A stretch of DNA of 64,000 nucleotides from Rhodovibrio sodomensis (GTDB lineage Bacteria; Pseudomonadota; Alphaproteobacteria; Kiloniellales; Rhodovibrionaceae), in assembly GCF_016583645.1 (NCBI RefSeq), contig NZ_NRRL01000001.1, positions 1 through 64,000 on the forward strand, written 5' to 3'. Position 1 is the stretch's first letter; each line of letters opens with the position of its first letter. Positions 35,390 through 43,922 of this stretch are shown here, in pieces. The notes beneath the pieces were generated by a model, which saw only the letters and a list, made by a program, of their open reading frames with translations, made no database searches and was not told the DNA's origin. Made by a program: the position numbers and the translations under genes.

Positions 35390-37300
35390 ATGCGCGGAGC
35401 CACCGCTGCCGCCCAGCAGGGCCAGACGAACCAGCCGGCCCAGACGCCGACCAACGTCATGGCCGGCGACCAGGGCATCCTGGCGCACGAGCTGATGGTC
35501 GAGATCATGGGGATCGTGCCGACCTTCGGGAACACCAAGATCAACGTCGGCTTCTACGGCGACGAGGCCTTCGCGTCGGATCAGCTGAACTACGTCAATA
35601 TCCCGCAGCTGCCCCCGCAGCTGGTCGTCCCGACCCCGATCGCGATGGAACTGCGCGGCTTTGCCGCGCACGAGGCCTCGCACCTGATCTGGACCGACTG
35701 GGACTTCATGGAGAACGGCCGCACCGACGCGGAGAAGAAGGACGCCCTCCTCCATCACGTCTGGAACGCGATCGAGGACTACATGATCGAGAGGAACTTC
35801 CTCGAGATCTATCCAGGCGCACACAAGAACTTCACCGCGACCGAGATCCGCTGCTGCGCCAAGTACATGGAGCAATGGCGCCAGAAGCCGGACATCGCCA
35901 AGGACCTGCGTATCGTGGGCACGGTGGCGCTGACCTGGGCGCGGTCGATCTACTTCGGTCTGAAGACGCAGTCCTCGAAGGACTGCATGGACACCATGCC
36001 GGTCACGCTGCAACAGCGCGTCTGGACCTGGTTCAACCAGATCATCGACGTCGAGAGCAGCGAGGAGTGCTTCCAGCACGCCCGGCGGATCGCCGAGGAG
36101 ATCCGCAAGGACCCGTTCGACCCGAACGATCCGCCGGCCGACCCGAACCACGACCCGCTCGCCAACCAGCAGCAGGGCCAGGGTGGCCAGAGCCAGGGCG
36201 GTATCGGCGGCAACGGGGCCGGCCAGCAGTCGCCGCAGGGTAACGCCGGCGGCGGCCTGTCGAACGGCGGCTCCGGCGGCGGGCAGCAGAACGGCCCCAC
36301 CCCGATGGGTGTCGGCCACTCGCTCAACGACGCCTTCGACGACATGGGCGTGGAGAAGCAGAGCCACTACACCCAGTCCTACGCGATCACCTCGAACGCC
36401 GCGGAGGGGCCGGCCGCCGACGTGCTGGCCGATCCTCAGGGGACCCAGCGGGCGCAGGACGCCCAGGCGAAGATCGCCGACCAGGTCGGGATCACCAGCC
36501 GCACCCTGCGGCGCGCGCTGCGCACGATCTCCCGCGAACGCTGGCGCGGCGGGCGCAACGACGGCCTGCTCGACGGCGACCACCTGACCCAGGCGGTGAT
36601 GGGTGCGCCGGATATCTACCGGAAGAAGCGCAAGGCCGAGAAGATCGACACCGCCGTCGAGGTGGTCGTGGACTGCTCGGACTCGATGCGCGGCCAGAAG
36701 CTCAAGGTCTGCCAGCAGCTCGGTCTGGTCCTGCATCAGGCGTTCGCCGGCACCCCGATCAAGTACGAGATGATCGGCTACACCTGCACCGACGACGAAC
36801 AGAACCTACCGCAGTCAGCCCAGGTGCTGATCCAGGCGATGCAGGCGCGTGGCGAGGAGGCCGACGTCCGGGCGATCCCGGTCTACGTCTTCAAGGACTT
36901 CGAGGCGAACCACTCCGCCGCCCTGACCAGCCTCGGCAACATGACCGAGGTCCCGCGCGGCGGCACGCCCACGACCGACGCCATCTACGCCGCGCACAAG
37001 CGCCTGGCCAAGCGCCCGGAACGCCGTCACGTCATGTTCGTCCTGACCGACGGCGCCTCCGACGACAACCAAGCCTGCAAGCGCGCGGTCGAAGCCGTCG
37101 AGAAATGCGGCGTCACCGTGCTCGGCCTGGGCATCCAGTCCGACGCCGTGAAGGGCTGCTTCAAGAACTGGGCCAGCGTCTCCGACGCCAAGGACATCTC
37201 CGCGGCCGTGCTCGGCACGCTCGCCAAGGCGATCCTGGGCGACAAGCTCAAGAAGGGGATGCTGCCCAGCTACTCCGCCGCGCACCTGCACGACGTCTAG
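35390..37300 (+). CDS. CobT-like VWA-domain protein with HExxH motif
   Basis: 636 residues; AGAGGAGACC precedes the ATG. The C-terminal VWA domain has a complete metal-ion-dependent adhesion site: DCSDS (about 428-432), GGTPT (about 523) and LTDGASDD (about 552), as in CobT of cobaltochelatase. The N-terminal part carries AAHEASHLIWTDWD (HEASH at 94-98) and, 30 residues later, NAIEDYMIER. Together these are an HExxH plus a downstream acidic residue, the layout of a zinc metallopeptidase. A Gln/Gly/Asn-rich linker (about 245-310) joins the two halves. Expected partner is the CobS-like ATPase at 28424. Chelatase activity is unlikely without CobN; a peptidase or adaptor role is inferred. Confidence 0.85.
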   Translation: MRGATAAAQQGQTNQPAQTPTNVMAGDQGILAHELMVEIMGIVPTFGNTKINVGFYGDEAFASDQLNYVNIPQLPPQLVVPTPIAMELRGFAAHEASHLIWTDWDFMENGRTDAEKKDALLHHVWNAIEDYMIERNFLEIYPGAHKNFTATEIRCCAKYMEQWRQKPDIAKDLRIVGTVALTWARSIYFGLKTQSSKDCMDTMPVTLQQRVWTWFNQIIDVESSEECFQHARRIAEEIRKDPFDPNDPPADPNHDPLANQQQGQGGQSQGGIGGNGAGQQSPQGNAGGGLSNGGSGGGQQNGPTPMGVGHSLNDAFDDMGVEKQSHYTQSYAITSNAAEGPAADVLADPQGTQRAQDAQAKIADQVGITSRTLRRALRTISRERWRGGRNDGLLDGDHLTQAVMGAPDIYRKKRKAEKIDTAVEVVVDCSDSMRGQKLKVCQQLGLVLHQAFAGTPIKYEMIGYTCTDDEQNLPQSAQVLIQAMQARGEEADVRAIPVYVFKDFEANHSAALTSLGNMTEVPRGGTPTTDAIYAAHKRLAKRPERRHVMFVLTDGASDDNQACKRAVEAVEKCGVTVLGLGIQSDAVKGCFKNWASVSDAKDISAAVLGTLAKAILGDKLKKGMLPSYSAAHLHDV

Positions 37301-37322
37301 CGCGGCCGACGGCTCACGCGTT

Positions 37323-37409
37323 CCGCCGCCCCGGCCCGATCAGGGCACCGGGGCGGCGGTTCGCGCATCGCCGGAATGACAAAACAAGGAACCGGGCGCA
37401 TGCGCCCGG
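37323..37409 (+). promoter_or_regulatory. Hairpin and 18-bp palindrome before the tagged tandem genes
   Basis: A 12-bp perfect stem (37323-37334 with 37348-37359) is followed by the perfect palindrome CCGGGCGCATGCGCCCGG (37392-37409). The palindrome ends 4 bases before the GAGGAG ribosome site of the gene at 37428. Folding of this palindrome could shield the ribosome site. Confidence 0.5.
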
Positions 37410-37427
37410 CCACGAGGAGATCGAGCG

Positions 37428-37976
37428 ATGTCCTGGACCACCGCGATCGCGGAATACCAGCTCAAGGTCGGCACGATCGACGGGAAGACCGCCGTTGTCG
37501 CCGACAACACGAAGTACCATAGCAGCGCGCCGTCGGAATTCCGCTACTTCTATACGATCCTCAAGAAGGGCGGCCTGGCCACGATCCAAAACTGCGATGG
37601 CGCCCCACCGGGTCTGGGCGAGGTGTCGCTCTCGACCAAGACCGGGACCCAGACGATCGTTGGCCTCAAGATTCTGGGGCTCCAGGAGACCGACGCCGAC
37701 TTCCTCAAGCTGCTGGGCCAGGTCACGCCCAAGATGCAGGACGCCGGCGACCTGCGTCAGCACTTCCTATCGCGAATCGCGACCGCGATGGCCGCCGCCT
37801 ATCCCAAGGCCGCGCCTGAGATCCAGGAGGACACGATCATCGTGCACTCCGACACGACGATCCCGCAGCAGAGCGGCACCGCCGCCGGCCGCCGCGCACT
37901 CGCCAGCGGCCAGAACGCCAAGTCCGCCGGCCCGCGCCGGCGCGGCAAGAAGGGCGCGAACAACATCTGGATCTGA
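37428..37976 (+). CDS. Tandem family protein 1, C-terminus NNIWI
   Basis: 182 residues starting MSWTTAIAEYQLKVG; GAGGAG ribosome site. A folded N-terminal domain of about 140 residues ends in TIIVHSDTTIP, then a basic Arg/Lys/Gly tail leads to the last residues GANNIWI. The two genes that follow end in NNNIWL and PNQVWI after similar basic tails, so the C-terminal peptide is conserved in an otherwise divergent family. Family not recognised. It lies directly downstream of the CobT-like gene and is probably co-transcribed with it. Confidence 0.65.
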   Translation: MSWTTAIAEYQLKVGTIDGKTAVVADNTKYHSSAPSEFRYFYTILKKGGLATIQNCDGAPPGLGEVSLSTKTGTQTIVGLKILGLQETDADFLKLLGQVTPKMQDAGDLRQHFLSRIATAMAAAYPKAAPEIQEDTIIVHSDTTIPQQSGTAAGRRALASGQNAKSAGPRRRGKKGANNIWI

Positions 37977-38032
37977 TCGCAGCGCGCCCGGCGCCGCCCG
38001 TCACGCCCCCACGTTTCCTGTCCGAGACCGCC

Positions 38033-38596
38033 ATGACCGCCCCACAGCCGTTCGCCCGCTACACCGCGCACCACGCCTTCGATCTCGACGGCAACGCCTA
38101 CCTGATCCTGCTGGATGCGCGGGCACCGTCCGACTACCAGGCGTTCGTCGGGCGCCTCATCTACCAGACCCGCCTGGAAGTGGCGCCCGCGCGCGGGACC
38201 GGCGCCACGCTCGAGGAGATCGAACTGGACGACGGCGAAACCCGGCTCGCCCCGACGCCGTTCGCCGCCGGCGAGCTGTTCAACTCCGGGCCGATCGCCG
38301 ACGAGCTCCGCAAGGGACCCAGCATCACCTCGGCCGAAATGCTCGCGACGGCGGCTGGCAACGCGCTGAAGCGTGCCTTCAAGGCCCTGCCCAACGGCGG
38401 TGTCACGCAGCTCGACATCGACAAGTTCCGCAATGCGAGCGGCCGCATCCAGCTGATCTGCACCAGCCCGCAGGTCATGCCCGCCGCCGGCACGCCGAGC
38501 AAGACCTCCACCGCCGGTACGACCGCGAAGTCAGCGGCCCCAAAGGGCCGCCGGCGCAAGTCGGGCGGAACCGGGAACAACAACATCTGGCTCTGA
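38033..38596 (+). CDS. Tandem family protein 2, C-terminus NNNIWL
   Basis: 187 residues. N-terminal FARYTAHHAFDLDGNAYLILLD resembles the start of protein 3 (a Tyr-rich strand, then 'FxILxD'). RIQLICTSPQVMPAAG near residue 145 corresponds to TIIVHSDTTIPQQSG of protein 1. The tail AKSAAPKGRRRKSGG is nearly the same as AKSAGPRRRGKKGA of protein 1 and ends NNNIWL. Function unknown. Confidence 0.65.
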   Translation: MTAPQPFARYTAHHAFDLDGNAYLILLDARAPSDYQAFVGRLIYQTRLEVAPARGTGATLEEIELDDGETRLAPTPFAAGELFNSGPIADELRKGPSITSAEMLATAAGNALKRAFKALPNGGVTQLDIDKFRNASGRIQLICTSPQVMPAAGTPSKTSTAGTTAKSAAPKGRRRKSGGTGNNNIWL

Positions 38597-38612
38597 GCAG
38601 GAGACCGGGGCG

Positions 38613-39131
38613 ATGAACTGGACCTTGATCGCGAGCTACAGCCCCTACCAGGCGGCGCGGACCATCAACGGCACCATGCGCTTCTTCGTGATCCTGCACG
38701 ACCCGCGGGCGCGCACGCCGGCTGCACGCGCCTACGTCATGGAGATCGACAGCTCATTCACGCTCGAAGCACTGCCGCTGGAGATCACGCCGGGCGGGCC
38801 CGGGCGCTGGACCAAGGTCGCCCTCGACCCGGATCCACAGCCGCACGTCCTCTCGGGCGCCTGGCTCGCCCCGATCCCCGACGTCCTGGACGACCCCTGC
38901 ATGATCGAGGCAAGCCAGGGAATACTGAAGCCTCAGAGGGACGGCAGCATCACGCGTGCCGCGATGACCACGCTCGCCGCCGGGCCTCTCAGCGCACACG
39001 ACACCCACTTCGACGCCCAAGCAGGCACCGATCGCCTGGATCTCTTCTCCCACGATCCGGCCGCGCGCCCGCGGGGCAGCCTGATGTGTCCCAGCCGGCG
39101 CGGCCGCAGCCCGAACCAGGTCTGGATCTAA
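38613..39131 (+). CDS. Tandem family protein 3, C-terminus NQVWI
   Basis: 172 residues; AGGAG 10 bases before the ATG, 16 bases after the previous stop. N-terminal MNWTLIASYSPYQ resembles MSWTTAIAEYQ of protein 1. The C-terminal part RLDLFSHDPAARPRG leads into CPSRRGRSPNQVWI. Function unknown; same family judged from the tail and the domain order. Confidence 0.6.
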   Translation: MNWTLIASYSPYQAARTINGTMRFFVILHDPRARTPAARAYVMEIDSSFTLEALPLEITPGGPGRWTKVALDPDPQPHVLSGAWLAPIPDVLDDPCMIEASQGILKPQRDGSITRAAMTTLAAGPLSAHDTHFDAQAGTDRLDLFSHDPAARPRGSLMCPSRRGRSPNQVWI

Positions 39132-39134
39132 GCG

Positions 39135-39584
39135 GTGAGCCCGAACCCGCTCCCAGCCGGCCAGTTCACGCTGCTGCACGCCGGCTACACGCGCCTCGGT
39201 CTCGCCGCGCGCGACAGCACGCGCATCCTGGCAAGCGACCCGCGCCAACGCGGAGACCCGATGGCCTGGCGTTGGGTCGGCGGGCAGGCCTACTGCGGCG
39301 AGCTCTACGTCGGTGACGCGCAGACGCACGCCGCCTACCGCTTCAAGCCCGCCTTGATCGGCGACCTCACCGAGATCGGCAAGCAGATCCTGTTCGCCCA
39401 GCAGCCCGACGACCAGTTGCTCGACCGGCTTCTCGCTACCCTGCCGGTGCCGAGAAGCGCCCAGCTGCGCTGGCAGAAGATGAACACACTCGAGATCCGG
39501 GTCATCTGCGACACCGGCCTGCCGGCAGCAGCGCGACCGCCCCGGCACACGCGCCCCCGCGGCGACTGGATCCTGCCCGCGTGA
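39135..39584 (+). CDS. Tandem family protein 4, tail altered
   Basis: 149 residues from a GTG 3 bases after the previous stop, suggesting translational coupling. EIRVICDTGLPAAARP matches the RIQLICTSPQVMPAAG segment of protein 2, and a basic tail follows (RHTRPRGDWILPA). Trp-Ile is present but followed by Leu-Pro-Ala, so the terminal tag of the other three is displaced or lost. Function unknown. Confidence 0.5.
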   Translation: MSPNPLPAGQFTLLHAGYTRLGLAARDSTRILASDPRQRGDPMAWRWVGGQAYCGELYVGDAQTHAAYRFKPALIGDLTEIGKQILFAQQPDDQLLDRLLATLPVPRSAQLRWQKMNTLEIRVICDTGLPAAARPPRHTRPRGDWILPA

Positions 39585-39687
39585 GCCGCGCGCCGGCCAA
39601 CACCGCCGCGCGGCGCCCATGTTCCGGAAACCATCCTGCGCTAGACTGACGTCGCCCGGCCGCCGGCGGCACCTATTGGAGTTCACA

Positions 39688-40683
39688 ATGACCGTCATTA
39701 CCCAGTCCGCGAGCGACGCAAGGATCCAAGGGGCCGCGCTGCGCCTCGCGCACGCGCGTACGACGGAGAGCTTCGCCAACATCGCCCATGACATCGTCGA
39801 GGCCGGCGATCACACCGAAGTCGTCCCCGAGCGCCTGCTCGCGATCGGCAAGATGGTCGCCGACGGGGAGCCCGCCAGCTGGGCCTGGCTGCTGCCCGAA
39901 CCGGACACCCACCTGCACGCCGCCGCGCTCGAGTTCGCCCTGTTCGCGGGGCCCAACGGCGGCTACTTCGACACCGCGCCCGACGGGTCGATCCGCCAGT
40001 GGGCCGAGGCCGGGAGCGGTGCCCGCGCGCTCTCGAGCTGGATCACGCGCCTGCGCGCGGCCGGCAAGCTGCCGGGCGTCCACATCACCGACCCGGCCGT
40101 GGCGCGCGCCGAGCTCAAGCCGGAACTGGCCGACCTGCCCTATCCCGACGCGCGCCTCGCGATCGCCATGCAGTTCGCCGAGCGCCAGCGTCTGGACGCA
40201 CTCACTGAGCTGGTTCAGGCGACCCGAAGCCATACCGGCCAGCACATCTTCCGGCTCGATCACGCGGACCGCCTGGCTCGCATCTTCCCGGCTGCCTTCG
40301 GAGATGACCCGTTCCGGAAGAAGGCGATCCTGTTCTTCCTGTTCCTGCACGGGCACCTGCACCACAAGGGGAGCCCGGCCGTCTTCGACCTGCCGATCCC
40401 GAGCGACTACCAGATGCCGCGCATCCTGGCGTACCTGGGCGCTATCCGGGTCTCGGATACGCTGCGAACGATACTGACCGCGTCGGACCGGCTGCTCGAC
40501 GTCACCAGCGCACCGGTCATCGAATACCGGGCGGCCGCGATCGTCTGCGCCGACCTGCTCCGCGCGGCCACCGGCCAGCCGACCAGCGTGATCGACAGCG
40601 CGCTGTTCATCCCGCTGCGCAAGGACCCGGCCTTCCAGGCGAACAGCCTGCCAGCGATGCGCTGCGACACCATGTGGTTCTAG
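39688..40683 (+). CDS. Queuosine-salvage glycosylase-like protein (Qng1/DUF2419)
   Basis: 331 residues; TTGGAG precedes the ATG. The C-terminal half follows the Q-salvage pattern: FRKKAILFFLFLHGHL (KKAQLLxxDL position), SDYQMPRILAYLGAIRVSDTL (DYRVPQVLRxLGxLxYS), VIEYRAAAIVCADLLRA (EVEIRAxTIxAxELL), and an aromatic end LPAMRCDTMWF (like LPHHxTRTxFY). Qng1 proteins cleave queuosine nucleosides or nucleotides to free queuine for tRNA modification and share the fold of DNA glycosylases. The N-terminal half is more divergent and the key residues cannot all be placed. A base-excision role on DNA is an alternative. Confidence 0.5.
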   Translation: MTVITQSASDARIQGAALRLAHARTTESFANIAHDIVEAGDHTEVVPERLLAIGKMVADGEPASWAWLLPEPDTHLHAAALEFALFAGPNGGYFDTAPDGSIRQWAEAGSGARALSSWITRLRAAGKLPGVHITDPAVARAELKPELADLPYPDARLAIAMQFAERQRLDALTELVQATRSHTGQHIFRLDHADRLARIFPAAFGDDPFRKKAILFFLFLHGHLHHKGSPAVFDLPIPSDYQMPRILAYLGAIRVSDTLRTILTASDRLLDVTSAPVIEYRAAAIVCADLLRAATGQPTSVIDSALFIPLRKDPAFQANSLPAMRCDTMWF

Positions 40684-40702
40684 AGAGCGCGGTCAAGCTG
40701 CT

Positions 40703-41026
40703 ATGTACGATCTCACCCTGGACAAGACGCAAGCCGTGCTCGACGCCTACGCCGACTACCTCGATCCCACCTTCCGCGCCAGTGCCACCCGGCACGACCG
40801 CTTCCTCGCCGCGCCCGTGCCCGACGCGCCCGACGAGGTCCAGGTGATCTGGGAGCCGGCCCTCGATCTCGCCGAGCTGATCTCCGCCGGCCAGGCGCCC
40901 GTCGAGCAGATCCACGACCTCCTGGCAGCCGGACCACGGCTGATCCGGCTGCCCACCGGGACCGTCTGGAACAATGGAGCCTGCATCATCGAGCCGAGCG
41001 ACCTTCCCGCCCTCGCGACCAAGTGA
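40703..41026 (+). CDS. Small hypothetical protein
   Basis: 107 residues starting MYDLTLDKTQAVLDAYADYL, 19 bases after the glycosylase-like gene. Acidic, with a mixed helical pattern and a C-terminal beta pair (LPTGTVWNNGACIIEPSD). Family not recognised. Confidence 0.5.
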   Translation: MYDLTLDKTQAVLDAYADYLDPTFRASATRHDRFLAAPVPDAPDEVQVIWEPALDLAELISAGQAPVEQIHDLLAAGPRLIRLPTGTVWNNGACIIEPSDLPALATK

Positions 41027-41080
41027 GTCTCGGCGCATTGCCCCGGCGTTCAGCTTGGAGCGCCTTGCCTGGAGAGCCCA

Positions 41081-42022
41081 ATGACCGGCCACACGCCCCC
41101 ATGCACCCTGGATGGCGCGACAGTCAGCCTGCTCACCCGAAACAACTGCTCCGGCGGTTCGCGCACGCTCTATTACGGCAGCCCCCAGGCGGCGCTGATC
41201 GCCGAGGTCAAGCGCGCCATCCAGGTCCCGCTGACCGAATTCTCCGCGCCTGAGGATCTGGTCCAGGCAGCGGCGATGCGCGCGCCCGACGCAACCCGGC
41301 CGGCGGCGCAGTTCGACCTGATGGCGATCTGGCGCGAGATGATCGCCGACGGCGCGTTCGAGAATGGCTCCTACACCCACACGCTCACACTGGCCGATGC
41401 GGCCGGACAGCCGCTCATTCAGCGGGCGCATCCCGCCGGGTCGCTGGTCGCAACCACCCTGCGCGACTGCCTGGCGGACCATCTCGCCGGCGGCGGCGAC
41501 CTCGACGAGGCCCTGCGGGCCGAGCGGCGGATCGTCTTCTGGGACGGTGACGCCGAGGTCGAGGAGATCTCGGATGGCCCGAAATCCGCTTTCGAGATGG
41601 CCCGAGGCTGGCTCCGCACCGAGCGGGCCCTGAGCGAGGCGGCGCGAACCCACAAGGTCGACCGCGTGTGCCTGCATATCCTGCTCGAGGGCGTGCAACG
41701 CGCGCGCTCAGGCGAGCCGCCTCTGGTCGGCTTCTACGACCGCGCCGACAACCAGCCGCCCGAAGTGCTGGAGATGATCGATGCCGGCGAGGCCATCTGG
41801 GAAATCGCACCCGGAAAGCACGTCGCCGATCGTCTCTGTCGCGGAAAGACCGGCCGCCCGCGGAGGGCCGTCGGCCGGCTGACCGCGCTCGGCGCCGCGC
41901 GCTACGGGGCCGCCCTGCATCACGCGCTCGCGCAGGTCTCTGCCCAGGGCGACGCCCTTCCCGACCGCGATACCTACATCGCGCGCCTCAAGGCATCCGC
42001 GATCGAGACCGCGAAGGTCTGA
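41081..42022 (+). CDS. Hypothetical protein
   Basis: 313 residues starting MTGHTPPCTLDGATVSLLTRNN. The first part looks beta-rich (GSRTLYYGSPQAALIAEVK), the rest helical. The end (GRLTALGAARYGAALHHALAQV) reads like a helix bundle. Family not recognised; soluble, no motif. Part of the dense rightward run from 37428 to 45885. Confidence 0.55.
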   Translation: MTGHTPPCTLDGATVSLLTRNNCSGGSRTLYYGSPQAALIAEVKRAIQVPLTEFSAPEDLVQAAAMRAPDATRPAAQFDLMAIWREMIADGAFENGSYTHTLTLADAAGQPLIQRAHPAGSLVATTLRDCLADHLAGGGDLDEALRAERRIVFWDGDAEVEEISDGPKSAFEMARGWLRTERALSEAARTHKVDRVCLHILLEGVQRARSGEPPLVGFYDRADNQPPEVLEMIDAGEAIWEIAPGKHVADRLCRGKTGRPRRAVGRLTALGAARYGAALHHALAQVSAQGDALPDRDTYIARLKASAIETAKV

Positions 42023-42072
42023 TCCGCGGTCGCCGCGGCCGCCTGCCCGATCGAGAAGCGAGGATACCCGTG

Positions 42073-42267
42073 ATGGAAAGACCGCGAACCCCGCGCCGCG
42101 GGAACCGCCTGCCGATGGAGATCTTCCCGGACGAGGACGACTTCGACGACCGAACCTACGCCAAGGCGCTGCGCTGGGACGCCGTCTCAGCGATCGCCCT
42201 GGTGATCGGCGTGCCGGCCCTTCTCGGCTGGCTGAGCGGCGGCGGTTTCTCCGCCTTGCTGTCCTGA
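42073..42267 (+). CDS. Small single-pass membrane protein
   Basis: 64 residues. A charged N-terminus (RPRTPRRGNRLPMEIFPDEDDFDDR) is followed by one hydrophobic helix (AVSAIALVIGVPALLGWLSG). It fits between its neighbours with normal spacing. Function unknown. Confidence 0.45.
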   Translation: MERPRTPRRGNRLPMEIFPDEDDFDDRTYAKALRWDAVSAIALVIGVPALLGWLSGGGFSALLS

Positions 42268-42298
42268 TCCCCAATACCCCGACGGAGCCCGGACCCGC

Positions 42299-42877
42299 AT
42301 GCGCTACAACGTGATCGATCCCGAAAGCTACTTCGAGGCGACCGCCTTCCTTGACATGGGCACGGTCCTCAGTGGCTTCGAGCGCAACCTCCCCGCGGGC
42401 GCGCGCGACCTGCTGGACGCCGGCTGCGGGTCCGGCCGGGACGCCCGCGTCCTGATCGACCGCGGCTACCGCGTGACCGCTTTCGACGCCCATCACGAGC
42501 TCTGCCGCCTGGCCAGCGAGCGTCTCGGCGTTCCGGCGATCTGCAAGACGTTCGAGCAGGTCGACTGGCACGAGCAGTTCGATGGCATCTGGGCCTGCGC
42601 CTCGCTGCTGCACCTAACCCCCGCGGCGCTCACCGATGCCGTGCACAGGCTAGCCCGCGCACTCAGGGTCCGCGGGGTGATCCAGATGTCCTTCAAGGAA
42701 GGCGATGGCCCGCGGATCGATCGTCTCGGCCGCTACATGCACGACCAGAGCTGGCTCAGCCTGAAGCACCTCTTGTGCGGATGCCCGGACCTGGAGCTCG
42801 TGCGCATCTTCAACACCGGCGACCGCATGCCCGGTCGGGACACGACCTGGATCAACGCCGTCGCCCGCCGCGTCTGA
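42299..42877 (+). CDS. Class I SAM-dependent methyltransferase
   Basis: 192 residues. Motif I LLDAGCGSGRDARVL (about 38-52) binds S-adenosylmethionine. VTAFDAHHELCRLASERLG supplies the acidic residue that holds the ribose. DGIWACASLLHL is motif IV of small-molecule methyltransferases (TehB/UbiE-like). The short length and lack of a target-recognition domain argue against a sequence-specific DNA methylase. Substrate unknown. Confidence 0.85.
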   Translation: MRYNVIDPESYFEATAFLDMGTVLSGFERNLPAGARDLLDAGCGSGRDARVLIDRGYRVTAFDAHHELCRLASERLGVPAICKTFEQVDWHEQFDGIWACASLLHLTPAALTDAVHRLARALRVRGVIQMSFKEGDGPRIDRLGRYMHDQSWLSLKHLLCGCPDLELVRIFNTGDRMPGRDTTWINAVARRV

Positions 42878-42906
42878 CGCGGTCTCGACCCACAGGAGAC
42901 CCGCCA

Positions 42907-43350
42907 ATGCTCTCCGGAGTTATCGACCTGGTTGGCCAGTGCAGCCTCGACGACGTCGAGCAGACGCTCACCGAACAGTACGTTCAGCTGTGGCTCAGCT
43001 GGGCGGACATCCAGTCCGACGCGCTCAACACCGCGATCCATCGGATCGGTCAGGCCCACGCGGCGATTGCCCAGGCGATCGCCCTGGAAAGGGGCGATGA
43101 CGACACGCTCACAACGCTGGACGGCTCCGACGCCGAAGCCGCCTTCCGCGAGGCCTGGATCTGGGCCTACATGAAAGGGCTGGGCGTCGACCGCGCGTAC
43201 GCCGAGGAGTCCTACTGCCTCTATACCGTCGACTGGGCGCGTGCGCAGACCCGGGCGACGCTGATCGCAGCGGCCGGCGCACGCCTTGGGGCCGTCGATG
43301 CCACCCGAACACGCCAGACCTTTCGGGCGCTGCGAGCCGAAACGGCCTGA
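42907..43350 (+). CDS. Hypothetical helical protein
   Basis: 147 residues from an ATG preceded by AGGAG. All-helical look (SLDDVEQTLTEQYVQLWLSW, IHRIGQAHAAIAQAIALERG). Family not recognised. Confidence 0.5.
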   Translation: MLSGVIDLVGQCSLDDVEQTLTEQYVQLWLSWADIQSDALNTAIHRIGQAHAAIAQAIALERGDDDTLTTLDGSDAEAAFREAWIWAYMKGLGVDRAYAEESYCLYTVDWARAQTRATLIAAAGARLGAVDATRTRQTFRALRAETA

Positions 43351-43393
43351 GCGACGCCATTTCCCGGGCAGACACAAGCCGCCGGAGCCCGCC

Positions 43394-43885
43394 ATGTCCA
43401 AGCCTATCCCAGCGCCCGAGCGCGTGACAGCCGCGATCTTCTCGGTGAATTGGTGTCAGCCGCACGGGGGCGCCTGCCACCTGCTGCTGCGCGATGCGCA
43501 CGCACCAGAGGCTCTGACCTGTCTGATCGCCCGCCTCGACCCGGGCGCCGATGCGCTGGACTTCAGGCCGGCCAGCCCACTCAACGACGCCGAGCTCTAT
43601 CAGCTGCGCACGGCTGATGGCCGACGGATGTTCGCCAACGCCGACATCTTCGGCTCGCACGCGCCGGCGGAAGCCCTGCGCGCCCTCACCCCGGCCGTCG
43701 AGGAACCCGGCGCGCTCGACGCGATGGTCGCGCGCGGACTGCATCGGCGCTTTGCCAATCGTTACCCCGATCTCGCCCTGACCCCTGGCCGGGTTGATCA
43801 GCTGGTGATGCGCACGGCCTTCGCCGAACCCCGCCGTCCACGCGTACCCCGAGCCTTCGAGATCGTCGCCCATCACGCCGCCTGA
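43394..43885 (+). CDS. Hypothetical protein
   Basis: 163 residues starting MSKPIPAPERVTAAIFSVNW. The N-terminal layout (HGGACHLLLRDAHAPEALTCLIARL) is similar in rhythm to tandem family proteins 2 and 3 (a Tyr/Trp strand, then a xLxLxDxxA strand), but it has no basic tail. A distant relationship is possible. Function unknown. Confidence 0.5.
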   Translation: MSKPIPAPERVTAAIFSVNWCQPHGGACHLLLRDAHAPEALTCLIARLDPGADALDFRPASPLNDAELYQLRTADGRRMFANADIFGSHAPAEALRALTPAVEEPGALDAMVARGLHRRFANRYPDLALTPGRVDQLVMRTAFAEPRRPRVPRAFEIVAHHAA

Positions 43886-43922
43886 GGCCTTCTTGCCCCG
43901 GGCATCGACCGAGGACCGCCCC

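Noticed and set aside
24374..37300. Cobalamin biosynthesis (cobaltochelatase) locus
   Set aside because: CobS- and CobT-like domains are present but CobN and every other cobalamin gene are absent, and both proteins carry unrelated extensions.
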